A stretch of 64,000 nucleotides of DNA from Hamadaea flava (GCF_024172085.1 NZ_JAMZDZ010000001.1:6944001-7008000), one strand, 5' to 3'. Positions 9,214-17,181 are shown, counted from the first letter of the stretch. Numbers and translations: made by a program. The notes: generated from the sequence alone by a model not told the origin.

Positions 9214-9231
9214 CGTGTGACCGGTCACACG
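9214..9231. promoter_or_regulatory. 18-bp perfect palindrome, probable operator of the sugar operon
   Basis: CGTGTGACCGGTCACACG is a perfect palindrome, 85 bp upstream of the binding-protein start. It contains TGTGA and TCACA separated by 4 bp. The classical CRP site has 6 bp between those half-sites, so it is not simply a CRP site. A dimeric repressor or activator is likely. Which protein binds is not shown by sequence. Confidence 0.55.
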
Positions 9232-9289
9232 ATGGTTTGTTGTGCCCGGCAACGTATGTTGTCGCGAGGCGTCCGCGCAAGAGCGAGGT

Positions 9290-9308
9290 TTGTTGCTGGC
9301 GATAACAA
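9290..9308. promoter_or_regulatory. TTGTT-N9-AACAA dyad, candidate ROK operator
   Basis: TTGTT (9290-9294) and AACAA (9304-9308) form an AT-richer inverted repeat in a GC-rich background. XylR/ROK-type operators in other bacteria often have TTTG/CAAA-rich arms. The operon encodes a ROK regulator, so this is a plausible binding site, but that is inference. Confidence 0.35.
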
Positions 9309-9354
9309 TTCAGTCACGCAGTTTTAACCTGCGAAGAAACGCAGCTCCCACCAC

Positions 9355-9417
9355 GTGCAGATCATGGTTACGCCGGTAACCCGGGCGCGGAGAAGCACGC
9401 GTAACCGTGATCTGCAC
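9355..9417 (-). terminator. 19-bp-stem hairpin downstream of the ArsR-like gene
   Basis: Arms 9355-9373 (from GTGCAGATCATGG) and 9399-9417 (ending GTGATCTGCAC) pair over 19 positions with one G-U-type mismatch, around a 25-nt loop. It begins 27 bp beyond the stop of the leftward gene at 9445, so it would terminate that transcript before the sugar-operon promoter. There is no T-run. Confidence 0.55.
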
Positions 9418-9444
9418 CTGAATGGAGCGCGGGCGAGGGCGTCG

Positions 9445-10422
9445 CTAGAGGGAGCGGGCGAGGGCGTCGCCGAGAGGCGTACGCCCATAGAGGACGGACC
9501 GGCCGTCCCGGGCCCGCCGCACGAGCCCCGCTCGCAGCAGGACGGCCAGGTGATCGCCGACCGCCCCGGTGGCCAGGCCGAGGGAGCGGGCGAGCTGGGT
9601 GGTGCTGGCCGGGTCGTCGAGGGCCAGCAACAACCGGGCCCGCGACCGTCCTAAGAGGTCGGCCAGCGCGTCTGGAGCGGTCGGCGGCTGCCGCTCCCAC
9701 AGTGCGGCGACACCTCGAGCCGGATAGATGAGCGCTTTGGGCCACGGCGAGTCCGAGTACGCCGCCAGCCCAGGCCAGATGTGCGCGGACGGGATCAGCA
9801 ACAGGCCGTCGCCGTCGAGGCTGATCCGGCCCGAGTCGAGCGGCCGGACGTCGATCCCGCCGTCGCGCCAGGCCACCTCGGGATGCAGTCCGTCGAGGGC
9901 GGCCGCCCAGCCGGATCGGGCGAGCAGCCCCGCCCGGTGGACCACGTCGCGTTCGCAGATCGCCCGCAGCTGCGGCCAGTCCGGCGCGATCAGCTCGTGC
10001 CAGGCCGCGTCCAGGGCGACGGCGACCCGCTCGACGACGGTCCGGCTGCGCAGGATCGCCAGCGCCCGGGGATCGTCGGTCGGCCGCCGCCGCAGACAGT
10101 CGGCGATCTCCGCGCGGGCCTGCCGCAGCGAGGTCGCCCGGGTGGCGGCGAGGTCGTCGGCCCACGTCTGGGCCAGTCCCAGCGGTGGCAGCGCGATGAA
10201 GTTCGGGCCGCCGCGTGCGTACTGGAGAGCGAGGACGGCGTCGAGCTCGGTCTCCCGCCGCAGACGCTCGAAGGCCGGGCGCAACCGGTCCAGCGAGGGA
10301 CGCGTACCGGGGTGGCGGTCGAACCCGGCCAGCCGGCGCAGCACGCTGGCCAGGTCCATCGCGGGGGACAGGGCGAACCGGCTGTGCAGCAGGTCGTCCG
10401 GCCCGACCTCGAAACGCAGCAC
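9445..10422 (-). CDS. ArsR-like winged-helix transcriptional regulator (DUF5937-type)
   Basis: A 325-aa protein. The last 80 or so residues form an ArsR-type winged helix (DDPASTTQLARSLGLATGAV, then DHLAVLLRAGLVRRARDG). The long N-terminal part resembles the DUF5937 region found with such HTHs in actinomycetes. It starts at ATG 10422, divergent from an MFS transporter with only 65 bp between, the usual arrangement for a regulator and its efflux target. The ligand is unknown. No metal-binding Cys cluster is visible, so metal sensing is not indicated. Confidence 0.82.
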   Translation of the reverse strand: MLRFEVGPDDLLHSRFALSPAMDLASVLRRLAGFDRHPGTRPSLDRLRPAFERLRRETELDAVLALQYARGGPNFIALPPLGLAQTWADDLAATRATSLRQARAEIADCLRRRPTDDPRALAILRSRTVVERVAVALDAAWHELIAPDWPQLRAICERDVVHRAGLLARSGWAAALDGLHPEVAWRDGGIDVRPLDSGRISLDGDGLLLIPSAHIWPGLAAYSDSPWPKALIYPARGVAALWERQPPTAPDALADLLGRSRARLLLALDDPASTTQLARSLGLATGAVGDHLAVLLRAGLVRRARDGRSVLYGRTPLGDALARSL

Positions 10423-10444
10423 CCGTCGACCTTACGCCCCTGGG

Positions 10445-10459
10445 CGAATCATTCGAATC
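10445..10459. promoter_or_regulatory. CGAATC repeats / ATTCGAAT palindrome in the divergent promoter
   Basis: CGAATC occurs at 10445-10450 and 10454-10459, overlapping the palindrome ATTCGAAT (10451-10458). It lies midway between the ArsR-like start and the MFS start and is the only AT-richer element there. A regulator binding site is possible. Confidence 0.3.
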
Positions 10460-10487
10460 CAGCCGCCGGTCTGCGCAGGCTGTCCAC

Positions 10488-11717
10488 GTGACCACACTGC
10501 TCGAACCCGAGGCCCAGCGCGCCACGTACCGCGAGGTCCTCGCGGATCCGATCTACCGGCTGCTGTTCGTGACCCGCTCGCTGGCGATCGCGGCCGACTC
10601 GCTGCGCATCCTCGCGCTGTCCGTGCTCATCTACACGACCACCTCGTCGCCGCTGCTGGGCGCGCTTGCATTCGGCGCGGGCTTCCTGCCCCAGCTCTTC
10701 GGCTCCACGCTCTTCGGTTCGCTCGCGGACCGCGTCCGCCCCCGCTTCGTGATCTTCCTCGGGTACGCCGTGGAATGCGTGTCGGCGGTGCTCCTGGCGA
10801 CGGTCCCGCTCCCGGCATGGGCCTGTCTCGTGCTGGTAGCCGTGATCGCCACGTTCGTGCCCGTCTTCGGCGGCGCCTCGGCGCGGGTCATCGCCGAGAC
10901 GCTGACCGGGGACGCGTACGTGCTGGGGCGGGCGCTGTCGTCGATGTCGGCCTCGGCGGCGCAGCTCGTGGGCCTGGCCGGCGGTGGGGCGGCGATCGCC
11001 GCGCTCGGCAGCCCGCAGCACGCGCTGCTGGTCAGCGCGGTGCTCCACGCGATCGCGGCGGTCGTGATCCGGCTGCGGATGCCGAACCTGGCCGCCGTCC
11101 CCGCAGCCGCGGGCAGCGTGCTGAAGCACAGCTGGCAGGCCAATCGCACCCTGCTCGGGGATCAGGCGATACGCCGGTTGATGTTCGCGCAATGGCTCCC
11201 GCCCGCGTTCTCGGTCGGCGCCGAGGGACTGCTCGTCGCGTACGCGGCTGAGCGGGACTTCCCGGCCGGGACGGCCGGGTATCTGCTGGCCTGCCTGCCC
11301 GTCGGGATGTTCGCCGGTGACCTCGTCGTCGGGCGGTTCGTCACCCCGCGTACGCGCGAACGGCTGGCCGCGCCGCTCGTTCTGCTGCTGGGAGTGCCCC
11401 TGGCTCTGCTCGGCTTCGAGGTGTCCGTGGCGGTCGCCGCCGCTTTGCTCTTCCTGTCCGGCGCCGGATTCGCGTACACGTTGGGGCTGCAGCGCAGCTT
11501 CGTCGACGCGTTGCCGGAAGCGATGCGGGGTCAGGCGTTCGGGATGCTGTCCTCGGGCCTGATGACCGCGCAGGGCCTGGGACCGGCGGTGTTCGGTGCG
11601 GTCGCGCTGGCCACCGGCGCGACCGCGGCCGTCGCGCTGGCGGGCGCGGCGGCCGCGGGTTGTGCGGTGATCGTCAGCGTGAGTAGAACTCGACCACCAG
11701 CTGTCCGTCACACATGA
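10488..11717 (+). CDS. MFS transporter, probable efflux
   Basis: A 409-aa polytopic membrane protein with about twelve hydrophobic segments and the MFS loop 2-3 motif GSLADRVRPR near residue 75. The start chosen is GTG 10488, since upstream in-frame sequence would run antisense through the regulator gene. The overall look is that of the MFS_3/enterobactin-exporter-like group. The divergent ArsR-like gene probably controls it. The substrate is unknown. The 3' end is followed by GC tandem repeats and a dispersed element. Confidence 0.85.
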   Translation: MTTLLEPEAQRATYREVLADPIYRLLFVTRSLAIAADSLRILALSVLIYTTTSSPLLGALAFGAGFLPQLFGSTLFGSLADRVRPRFVIFLGYAVECVSAVLLATVPLPAWACLVLVAVIATFVPVFGGASARVIAETLTGDAYVLGRALSSMSASAAQLVGLAGGGAAIAALGSPQHALLVSAVLHAIAAVVIRLRMPNLAAVPAAAGSVLKHSWQANRTLLGDQAIRRLMFAQWLPPAFSVGAEGLLVAYAAERDFPAGTAGYLLACLPVGMFAGDLVVGRFVTPRTRERLAAPLVLLLGVPLALLGFEVSVAVAAALLFLSGAGFAYTLGLQRSFVDALPEAMRGQAFGMLSSGLMTAQGLGPAVFGAVALATGATAAVALAGAAAAGCAVIVSVSRTRPPAVRHT

Positions 11718-11731
11718 CCGGAACCTCCGCC

Positions 11732-11794
11732 CGCGCGTGCTGTCCGCGCGTGCTGTCCGCGCGTGCTGTCCGCCCGCGCTGTCCGCGCGCTGTC
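11732..11794. repeat. 13-bp tandem array abutting a dispersed element
   Basis: CGCGCGTGCTGTC is repeated three times (11732-11770). A 13-bp variant (11771-11783) and an 11-bp variant (11784-11794) follow. The array ends directly against CGCGCGATCATG, the start of the dispersed element. Confidence 0.85.
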
Positions 11795-11795
11795 C

Positions 11796-11861
11796 GCGCG
11801 ATCATGAACTATCGGCCATGATCGACCGGCGTGTCGTGTCCCCAGCGCCCTGATCAACTCC
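11796..11861 (+). repeat. Dispersed GATCATG element, copy 1
   Basis: The core is GATCATG (11800-11806), ten bases, then CATGATC (11817-11823), a perfect 7-bp hairpin. It is followed by GACCGGCGTGTCGTGTCC and CCTGATCAACTCC. A second TGATCAACT unit lies 20 bp further on (11871). Copies near 17105, 22524, 41222, 46512 and 62028 share this layout. Confidence 0.85.
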
Positions 11862-11931
11862 GCGAGTACGTGATCAACTGACCCCAGGCGGGTCGCGCTG
11901 CTTGTCCCGGGCGGTGCTGGCGCATTGCCGT

Positions 11932-11996
11932 GTGATCTCCGGACGGTGGCGTACGTATCAGGGTCAAGATCAGGTAGCTGGCGTTCCGGAGATCAC
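11932..11996. terminator. 12-bp hairpin, probable terminator region
   Basis: GTGATCTCCGGA (11932-11943) and TCCGGAGATCAC (11985-11996) are perfect inverted arms separated by 41 bp. The hairpin lies between the convergent MFS and TetR genes. There is no T-tract. Confidence 0.4.
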
Positions 11997-12100
11997 CCAG
12001 GCCCACCGTCGGCGCGGCGAAGGTTCGGTCGCCAGCGGGGCGCAGGCGGCATGCAGCGTGATGAAGGGCGAAGCGTCGCTGGTCGGCCGGTAGCGCGAAG

Positions 12101-12196
12101 CGGGCGGCGGACTCCCGGCGAACGCGTCGTCGAGTAGAGCGCGTGATGCGGGCGGCGGACTCCCGGCGGACGCGTCGTCGAGTAGAGCGCGCGTGA
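12101..12196. repeat. 48-bp direct repeat, two copies
   Basis: A unit beginning CGGGCGGCGGACTCCCGGCG occurs at 12101-12148 and again at 12149-12196 with few differences. It is in non-coding sequence downstream of the TetR gene. Confidence 0.75.
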
Positions 12197-12310
12197 AGCG
12201 GCGCGGCGAGGGAAGGCGCGGCGGGGGACGACGCGGCGTGATGCAAGACGAGGCGCGGAGCAGGAGAGCGCGACGCGACGCGGCGTGCGGGGGAGCGGAG
12301 TGAGCGACCG

Positions 12311-12913
12311 CTAGCGGGGAGCGGGGAGCGGGCCCGTGGCGTACCGCTGGATCGTGGGGGCGAACATCCCGACGAGGTCGTCGACCGCAGCACTCGCGAG
12401 GGGTTCGAGCTTGATGATGTACCGCATCATGGCCAGCCCGGCGAGTTGCGAGGCGATCAGGGCGGCCCGGATCGGCGCTTCGGCCGGGTCGAGGTCGAGC
12501 TGTTTGACGACTCGTCGCAGGATCTGCGTCTGGAGGAATTCCCGCAGCAGGCGCGCGCCCATCTCGTTGGTCACCCCGGAACGGATCAGCGCCACTCCGA
12601 TGCCGCCGGCGGGGGAGTCCCATACTCGCAGGAAGGCCCTGATCAGCGTCTCGCCGACGTGGTCGACTCCCGCCGTCGTGATTCCGTCGATGAGCGTACG
12701 CGGGTCGATGGGGACTTTCATGGTGTCGAGGAACAGTTGTTCCTTGGAGCCGAAGTAGTGGTGCACCAGCGCCGGATCGACTTCGGCTCCGGCGGCGATC
12801 TGGCGTACGGTCGCGCCGTCGAAGCCGCGTTCGGCGAACGCCTGCCGCGCCGACGCGAGAATGGCCTCTCGCGTGTCCGGGCTGCCCGGGCGGCGGCCCG
12901 TCCTCTTCGCCAT
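12311..12913 (-). CDS. TetR-family transcriptional regulator
   Basis: A 200-aa regulator with an N-terminal TetR helix-turn-helix (about residues 15-60, including ATVRQIAAGAEV and HHYFGSKEQL) and a helical ligand domain resembling the TetR_C_17/PsrA-type C-terminus. The start chosen is ATG 12911-12913 (MAKRTGRRPG). It is the last gene of the leftward ABC-2 exporter operon, 64 bp after the permease. A 14-bp palindrome upstream of the operon (14470-14483) is a good candidate for its operator. Confidence 0.9.
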   Translation of the reverse strand: MAKRTGRRPGSPDTREAILASARQAFAERGFDGATVRQIAAGAEVDPALVHHYFGSKEQLFLDTMKVPIDPRTLIDGITTAGVDHVGETLIRAFLRVWDSPAGGIGVALIRSGVTNEMGARLLREFLQTQILRRVVKQLDLDPAEAPIRAALIASQLAGLAMMRYIIKLEPLASAAVDDLVGMFAPTIQRYATGPLPAPR

Positions 12914-12977
12914 CACGATGATCCACCTTAGGCCGGGCCGCGCGACCACCCATCGGGAGGCCGCGCGGCCGATCCGG

Positions 12978-13706
12978 TCAGGGCGTACGCCGCCGCAGGG
13001 TCATCGAGGCGAGCACGAGGGCCAGCACCACGACTCCGGCGACGATGCCGAGGTCACGCCACATCGTCGAGGTGGCGTCGGCGTTCGCGCCCACCTCTTG
13101 GAGCGCTTCGACGGCGTACGTCAGCGGCATGACGTCGCTGATCGCCTGAAGCCAGCCCGCCATCTGATCCCGAGGGACGAACAGTCCACACAGGAGGATC
13201 TGGGGCAGGGCGACGACCGGCATGAACTGGACGGCTTGGAACTCCGTCTGGGCGAACGCGCTGGCCAGCAGGCCGAGCGCCACGCCGAGGACGGCGTTGG
13301 TGACCGCGATGAGGATGACCAGCGCCGGGCTGCCCGCGGTGTCGAGATCGAGCAGCCAGTACGCCAGCGCGCTGGCGATCGTCGCCTGGATCGCGGCGGC
13401 GACGCCGAACGCGATCCCGTAGCCGAACAGCAGGTCCGTTCGGCGCAGCGGGGTGGTCAGGAGCCGTTCCAGCGTCCCGGTGGTCCGTTCCCGGAGCATC
13501 GCGATGCTGGTGACCAGGAACATGATGATGAAGGGGAACAGCCCCAGCATGATCAGCGCCACCCGGTCGAAGACCGCCTGCTGGTTGTCGTACATGAAGT
13601 ACAGCAACGTGAGCAGCAGCGTCGGCACCACGACGAGCAGACCGATCGTGCGCTTGTCGTGGCGCAGCTGGCGGAGGATCCGAGCGGTGGTGTGCAGCAG
13701 CGTCAT
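12978..13706 (-). CDS. ABC-2 type exporter permease
   Basis: A 242-aa protein with six hydrophobic segments and the ABC-2 family features RERTTGTLERLLTTPLRR (about residues 72-89) and a C-terminal MPLTYAVEAL segment. It pairs with the ATPase whose gene overlaps it by 4 bp (13703-13706), forming a drug- or lipid-type efflux pump such as the DrrAB/NodJ group. The substrate is not determinable. The operon also encodes a TetR regulator, which is typical for inducible efflux. Confidence 0.9.
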   Translation of the reverse strand: MTLLHTTARILRQLRHDKRTIGLLVVVPTLLLTLLYFMYDNQQAVFDRVALIMLGLFPFIIMFLVTSIAMLRERTTGTLERLLTTPLRRTDLLFGYGIAFGVAAAIQATIASALAYWLLDLDTAGSPALVILIAVTNAVLGVALGLLASAFAQTEFQAVQFMPVVALPQILLCGLFVPRDQMAGWLQAISDVMPLTYAVEALQEVGANADATSTMWRDLGIVAGVVVLALVLASMTLRRRTP

Positions 13707-14446
13707 CGCTCTTCTCCTGCCGGTAGACCGCCCTGTTCCAGCGCGTCACCGTGGCGGCGGATGAGCGTCAGGAACGCCTGGTCGAGGTCCTCGGTGCCGG
13801 CGGATGCCTTGACCGCCGCCGGGGTGTCGTCGGCGATCAGCTCGCCCCGCCGGATCAGCAGCAGGCGGTCGCACCGGTTGGCCTCGTCCATGACGTGACT
13901 GGAGACCAGCACGGTGGCCCCGTCGACGGCCAGTTGCCGGAACCGGGCCCACAGTTCGTCCCGCAGCACCGGGTCCTGCCCGACCGTGGGTTCGTCGAGC
14001 ACCAGGATCTCCGGCTTGCCGACCAGCGCGCACGCCAGGGAGGCGCGGCTGCGCTGGCCGCCGGAGAGGTCGCCGACGAGCTGGGTCGCTGCGCCGCCCA
14101 GGCCGACGTCGACCACGACCTGATCGGCGTGCGCGCTGTCGAGCCCGTGCAGGGCGGCGAAGTACCGCGCGTTCTCCCGGACGGTCAGGTCGGCGTACAC
14201 GCTGGGCGCTTGGGTGAGGTAGCCGATCTTGTGCCGGAGCGTGGCCGACCCGGCGGGCTGGCCGAGCACGGTCACCGTGCCGCTCCGCACGAGCTGTACG
14301 CCGACGACGGCCCGCATCAGCGTGGTCTTCCCCGAGCCGCTCGGGCCGAGCAGCCCGGTGATGCTGCCGGTCGGGACCGAGCAGCTGAAGCCGTCGAGCA
14401 CCCGAAGTTTGCCGCGGTCCACCACCAGGTCTTTGACCTCGATCAT
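13703..14446 (-). CDS. ABC exporter ATP-binding protein (DrrA-like)
   Basis: A 247-aa ATPase with Walker A GPSGSGKTT (34-42), signature LSGGQRSR (128-135), Walker B ILVLDEPT (147-154) and switch His in the SSHVMDEA segment. It energises the ABC-2 permease. It is the first gene of the leftward operon. It starts at ATG 14446, 23 bp from the palindromic operator candidate. Confidence 0.92.
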   Translation of the reverse strand: MIEVKDLVVDRGKLRVLDGFSCSVPTGSITGLLGPSGSGKTTLMRAVVGVQLVRSGTVTVLGQPAGSATLRHKIGYLTQAPSVYADLTVRENARYFAALHGLDSAHADQVVVDVGLGGAATQLVGDLSGGQRSRASLACALVGKPEILVLDEPTVGQDPVLRDELWARFRQLAVDGATVLVSSHVMDEANRCDRLLLIRRGELIADDTPAAVKASAGTEDLDQAFLTLIRRHGDALEQGGLPAGEER

Positions 14447-14469
14447 CGTTCCTCCCAGATTTCATTGTC

Positions 14470-14483
14470 CGTTGAATTCAACG
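14470..14483. promoter_or_regulatory. 14-bp perfect palindrome, probable TetR operator
   Basis: CGTTGAATTCAACG is a perfect palindrome 23 bp upstream of the exporter ATPase start, in an AT-richer promoter segment. Position and symmetry fit autoregulation by the operon-encoded TetR protein. It is 77 bp from the divergent hisI start. Confidence 0.6.
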
Positions 14484-14560
14484 CTAGATGAGTTCTGCGG
14501 AGTGGTCAACCCAACCCACCCCTGTCGCGGATCGCCGACACGGCGCGGGAGAATCGTGGG

Positions 14561-14911
14561 ATGCCCGACTCGACCCTCGACCCAGCCATCGCCCAGCAGC
14601 TCAAACGCGACGAGCACGGGCTGGTCGCCGCGATCGCCCGGCGGCACGACACCGGTGAGGTCCTGATGCTGGCCTGGATGGACGACGAGGCGTTGGCGCG
14701 TACGCTCCGGACCGGCCGAGCCACCTATTGGTCGCGCAGCCGGCAGGCGTACTGGGTCAAGGGGGAGACCTCCGGGCACGTGCAGCACGTCAAGGCCGTC
14801 CGGCTCGACTGCGACGGCGACGCGCTGCTGCTCGACGTCGAGCAGGTCGGGGCGGCCTGCCACACCGGTGCGCCGACGTGTTTCTTCACCGAACTGCCGT
14901 TGGGGGCCTGA
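14561..14911 (+). CDS. hisI: Phosphoribosyl-AMP cyclohydrolase
   Basis: A 116-aa enzyme of histidine biosynthesis that opens the purine ring of phosphoribosyl-AMP in the cytosol. It carries the family motifs [10 protein letters not shown] (36-45), YWSRSR (56-61), WVKGETSG (65-72), the metal-binding DCDGDALL (83-90) and AACHTG (98-103). It is the stand-alone form without a HisE domain. Its TGA shares one base with the ATG of trpE, so histidine and tryptophan genes are translationally coupled here. Confidence 0.97.
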   Translation: MPDSTLDPAIAQQLKRDEHGLVAAIARRHDTGEVLMLAWMDDEALARTLRTGRATYWSRSRQAYWVKGETSGHVQHVKAVRLDCDGDALLLDVEQVGAACHTGAPTCFFTELPLGA

Positions 14912-16428
14912 TGCTGTCTGGTGCCGTTACCCCGGATCTCGACGACTTCGAGAAGCGGGCACAGGGAAGACGGGTGCTCCCCGTCGCCCGGCGGCTGCTC
15001 GCCGACGGCGAGACCCCCGTCGGCGTCTACCAGAAGCTCGGCGGCGGCCCCGGCACCTTCCTGCTCGAATCGGCCGAGCCCGCCGCCGGTGCGGCCTGGT
15101 CGCGCTACAGCTTCATCGGCGTACGCTCGCTGGCCACGCTCACCGAACGGGACGGCGAAGCCGTCTGGCTCGGTACGCCCCCGGCCGACCTGCCCAGCGA
15201 AGGCGATCCGCTCGACGTCCTGCGGGCCACCCTGGCCGCGTTGAGCCACGATCACCTCGACGACGATCTCCCGCCGCTGACCGGTGGGCTCGTCGGCTAC
15301 CTCGGCTACGACTTCGTCCGGCGGCTCGAACGGCTGCCCAGTCTCGCCGAGGACGACCTGCACCTGCCCGAGCTGGGCCTGATGCTCGCGACCGACCTGG
15401 TGGTGCTCGACCATTACGCCGGAGCCGCGATTCTCATCGCGAACGCGGTTCTCCCCGCGGACGGCACCGAAGCGGACGTGCGGGCGGCGTACCACATGGC
15501 GGTGGGCCGGCTGGACGCGATGACGACGGCTTTGTCGCGGCCGACACCACCCCTGGTCTCGACCGTGCGCGGCGTGGGCGCGCCCGCGTTGCGCAGCCGT
15601 ACGCCCGACGGTGAGTTCCCGAAGGCGGTCGAGGCCGCCAAGGAGGCGATCCGCGCGGGCGACTGCTTCCAGATCGTGGTGGCGCAACGGTTCGAGGCCG
15701 AGTGCGAGGCCGACGCGCTGGACGTCTACCGGGTGTTGCGGACGACGAACCCGAGCCCCTACATGTACCTGCTGCGGTACGACGGCTTCGACATCGTCGG
15801 GTCGTCCCCGGAGGCGCACCTGAAGGTCACCGCGACCGGCAAGGCGATGCTGCACCCCATTGCGGGCACGCGGCCCCGGGGCGTGTCCGCCGAGGACGAC
15901 GCGCGGTTGGCGAACGAGCTGATCGCCGACCCCAAGGAACGGTCCGAGCACGTCATGCTCGTCGACCTAGGGCGCAACGACCTGGGCCGGGTCTGCCGGC
16001 CGGGCACGGTCGAGGTGCCGGAGTTCGCCACGATCGAGTTCTACAGTCACGTCATGCATATCGTCTCGACGGTCACCGGCGAGCTGCGCCCCGAACAGTC
16101 GGCTTTCGACGCGCTGTGCGCGACCTTCCCGGCCGGCACGCTGTCCGGTGCGCCGAAGGTCCGCGCGATGGAGATCATCGAAGACCTCGAACCAACGCGG
16201 CGCGGCCTCTATGGCGGCACGGTCGGCTACTTCGGCTTCGGCGGCGACCTCGACATGGCCATCGCCATCCGCACCGCGCTCATCCGGGAACAGCGGGCGT
16301 ACGTCCAGGCCGGGGCGGGCATCGTCGCCGACTCGGACCCGGCCGCCGAGGAACAGGAGACCCGCAACAAGGCTATGGCGGTCCTGTCGGCCATCGCCGC
16401 CGCGCAGACCCTGCGGGCCGCGCGATGA
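14911..16428 (+). CDS. trpE: Anthranilate synthase component I
   Basis: A 505-aa chorismate-utilising enzyme that makes anthranilate, the first tryptophan step. The N-terminal tryptophan-feedback motif LLES is at 51-54. The C-terminal chorismate-binding domain shows GSSPEAHLKV, AGTRPRG, LVDLGRNDLGRVC, GTLSGAPKVRAME and QAGAGIVADSDP. The start is ATG 14911, overlapping the hisI stop. The glutaminase TrpG is not in this window. The 3' end overlaps the small membrane protein gene by ATGA. Confidence 0.97.
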   Translation: MLSGAVTPDLDDFEKRAQGRRVLPVARRLLADGETPVGVYQKLGGGPGTFLLESAEPAAGAAWSRYSFIGVRSLATLTERDGEAVWLGTPPADLPSEGDPLDVLRATLAALSHDHLDDDLPPLTGGLVGYLGYDFVRRLERLPSLAEDDLHLPELGLMLATDLVVLDHYAGAAILIANAVLPADGTEADVRAAYHMAVGRLDAMTTALSRPTPPLVSTVRGVGAPALRSRTPDGEFPKAVEAAKEAIRAGDCFQIVVAQRFEAECEADALDVYRVLRTTNPSPYMYLLRYDGFDIVGSSPEAHLKVTATGKAMLHPIAGTRPRGVSAEDDARLANELIADPKERSEHVMLVDLGRNDLGRVCRPGTVEVPEFATIEFYSHVMHIVSTVTGELRPEQSAFDALCATFPAGTLSGAPKVRAMEIIEDLEPTRRGLYGGTVGYFGFGGDLDMAIAIRTALIREQRAYVQAGAGIVADSDPAAEEQETRNKAMAVLSAIAAAQTLRAAR

Positions 16429-16694
16429 AGAACCGCGTACTTCTCGTTCTGGTCATCGCCGCGGGCGTCGTCTGGCTCGCCGGGGACAAGATCGCTTCAT
16501 GGGTACGCCCAGTGGCGCTGGCGGTGTTCGCCGGTTCGTTGGCCCTGCTCCTGTGGCCGCGCATCCGGCCATCGGGCCGGTCGTCCTCGTCGCCTTCATC
16601 CGCTACGTCGCCTTCGTCCGACCCGTCGAAGCCGGAATCGACGAAGGACCTGTGGGACGCCGTCGACCGAGGCGAAGACCCCACCGCCCGCTAA
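16425..16694 (+). CDS. Small membrane protein of the trp cluster
   Basis: An 89-aa protein with two N-terminal hydrophobic helices (about 4-20 and 30-46) and a Ser/Pro-rich charged tail ending in DLWDAVDRGEDPTAR. It overlaps trpE by 4 bp. The tail ending resembles that of Trp-operon-associated membrane proteins of actinobacteria, although those are usually longer (about 200 aa), so this may be a reduced version. The function is unknown. A tandem array begins 26 bp downstream. Confidence 0.75.
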   Translation: MKNRVLLVLVIAAGVVWLAGDKIASWVRPVALAVFAGSLALLLWPRIRPSGRSSSSPSSATSPSSDPSKPESTKDLWDAVDRGEDPTAR

Positions 16695-16719
16695 CGCCGT
16701 CTCTTTCGCGGGGTTCCGG

Positions 16720-16867
16720 CTCGTGCCCTGTCCGGGTCGGGCTCGCGCCCTGTCCGGGTCGGGCTCGCGCCCTGTCTGGGTCGGGCTCGTGCCCTGTCTG
16801 GGTCGGGCTCGCGCCCTGTCCGGGTCGGGCTCGCGCCCTGTCTGGGTCGGGCTCGTGCCCTGTCTGG
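16720..16867. repeat. 22-bp tandem array, six full units plus a partial
   Basis: The unit CTCG(T/C)GCCCTGTC(C/T)GGGTCGGG starts at 16720, 16742, 16764, 16786, 16808 and 16830. A partial seventh (16852-16867) ends against ACGATCATGAAC. The variable positions are C/T only. Confidence 0.9.
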
Positions 16868-16869
16868 AC

Positions 16870-16893
16870 GATCATGAACTTATGGTCATGATC
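16870..16893 (+). repeat. Dispersed GATCATG element, core-only derivative
   Basis: GATCATGA, eight bases, then TCATGATC gives a perfect 8-bp hairpin. The downstream part does not keep the GACCGGCGTGTCG segment of other copies, so this is a degenerate or truncated member. The 22-bp array abuts its left side. Confidence 0.7.
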
Positions 16894-17104
16894 AGCTGCG
16901 GATCAGCCGCCATTCATGATCAAGTGCCCGTGGTCAGCGATCGAAGGGCAGTTTTGAAGATCAAGTTCCGGTGGTATGCGGAAATGAGCACTGTCGCGCA
17001 TACCTGGGGACATGATCTCCGTTTCCAGCCGTACAACGCAGCTGTAGGGCACTGGACCAAGCTCGGCCCAACGTCCGGCCCTGACGGCCTGTTGATCATG
17101 GAGT

Positions 17105-17173
17105 CGGGGGATCGATCAGGGTGCTGCGGACGCGACACGCCGGTCGATCACGACCGATAGTTCATGATCGCGC
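17105..17173 (-). repeat. Dispersed GATCATG element, inverted copy
   Basis: Read on the minus strand it gives CGCGATCATGAAC, CGTGATCGACCGG, CGTGTCGCGTCC and CCTGATCGA, matching the other copies. The core is 17146-17169. GC-rich repeats lie beyond its GCGCG end, on the same relative side as the arrays at other copies. Confidence 0.85.
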
Positions 17174-17181
17174 GGAAAGCC

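Larger units (their letters stand above)
9129..9444. other. Intergenic control region upstream of the sugar operon
   Basis: This 316-bp gap has no gene. It holds an 18-bp perfect palindrome (9214-9231), a TTGTT/AACAA dyad (9290-9308), a GTTG/CAAC dyad (9239-9253), an AT-richer stretch around 9285-9330 and a long hairpin (9355-9417). The first three probably serve the leftward sugar operon. The hairpin lies at the 3' side of the leftward ArsR-like gene. Confidence 0.6.
11718..12310. other. Repeat-filled gene-free region between convergent MFS and TetR genes
   Basis: No convincing gene lies in these 593 bp. The content in order is a 13-bp tandem array (11732-11794), a dispersed GATCATG element (11796-11861), a hairpin (11932-11996) and a 48-bp direct repeat (12101-12196). 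The rest (12197-12310) is low-complexity GC with GCG-rich words. Confidence 0.7.

Noticed and set aside
9214-9231. CRP/cAMP receptor site
   Set aside because: TGTGA and TCACA are separated by 4 bp rather than 6, so the geometry does not fit the standard site.
11854-12393. 179-codon minus-strand open frame over repeats
   Set aside because: It covers a hairpin, a direct repeat and low-complexity GC sequence and overlaps the TetR gene end. No protein features are visible.
16603-16875. 90-codon minus-strand frame made of repeated HEPDPDRARARPGQGA-like words
   Set aside because: It is translation of the 22-bp tandem array, overlapping the real small membrane gene.
16893-17104. Possible decayed gene between element copies
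   Set aside because: Composition is less GC-rich, but no open frame with protein-like character or ribosome-binding site is present.
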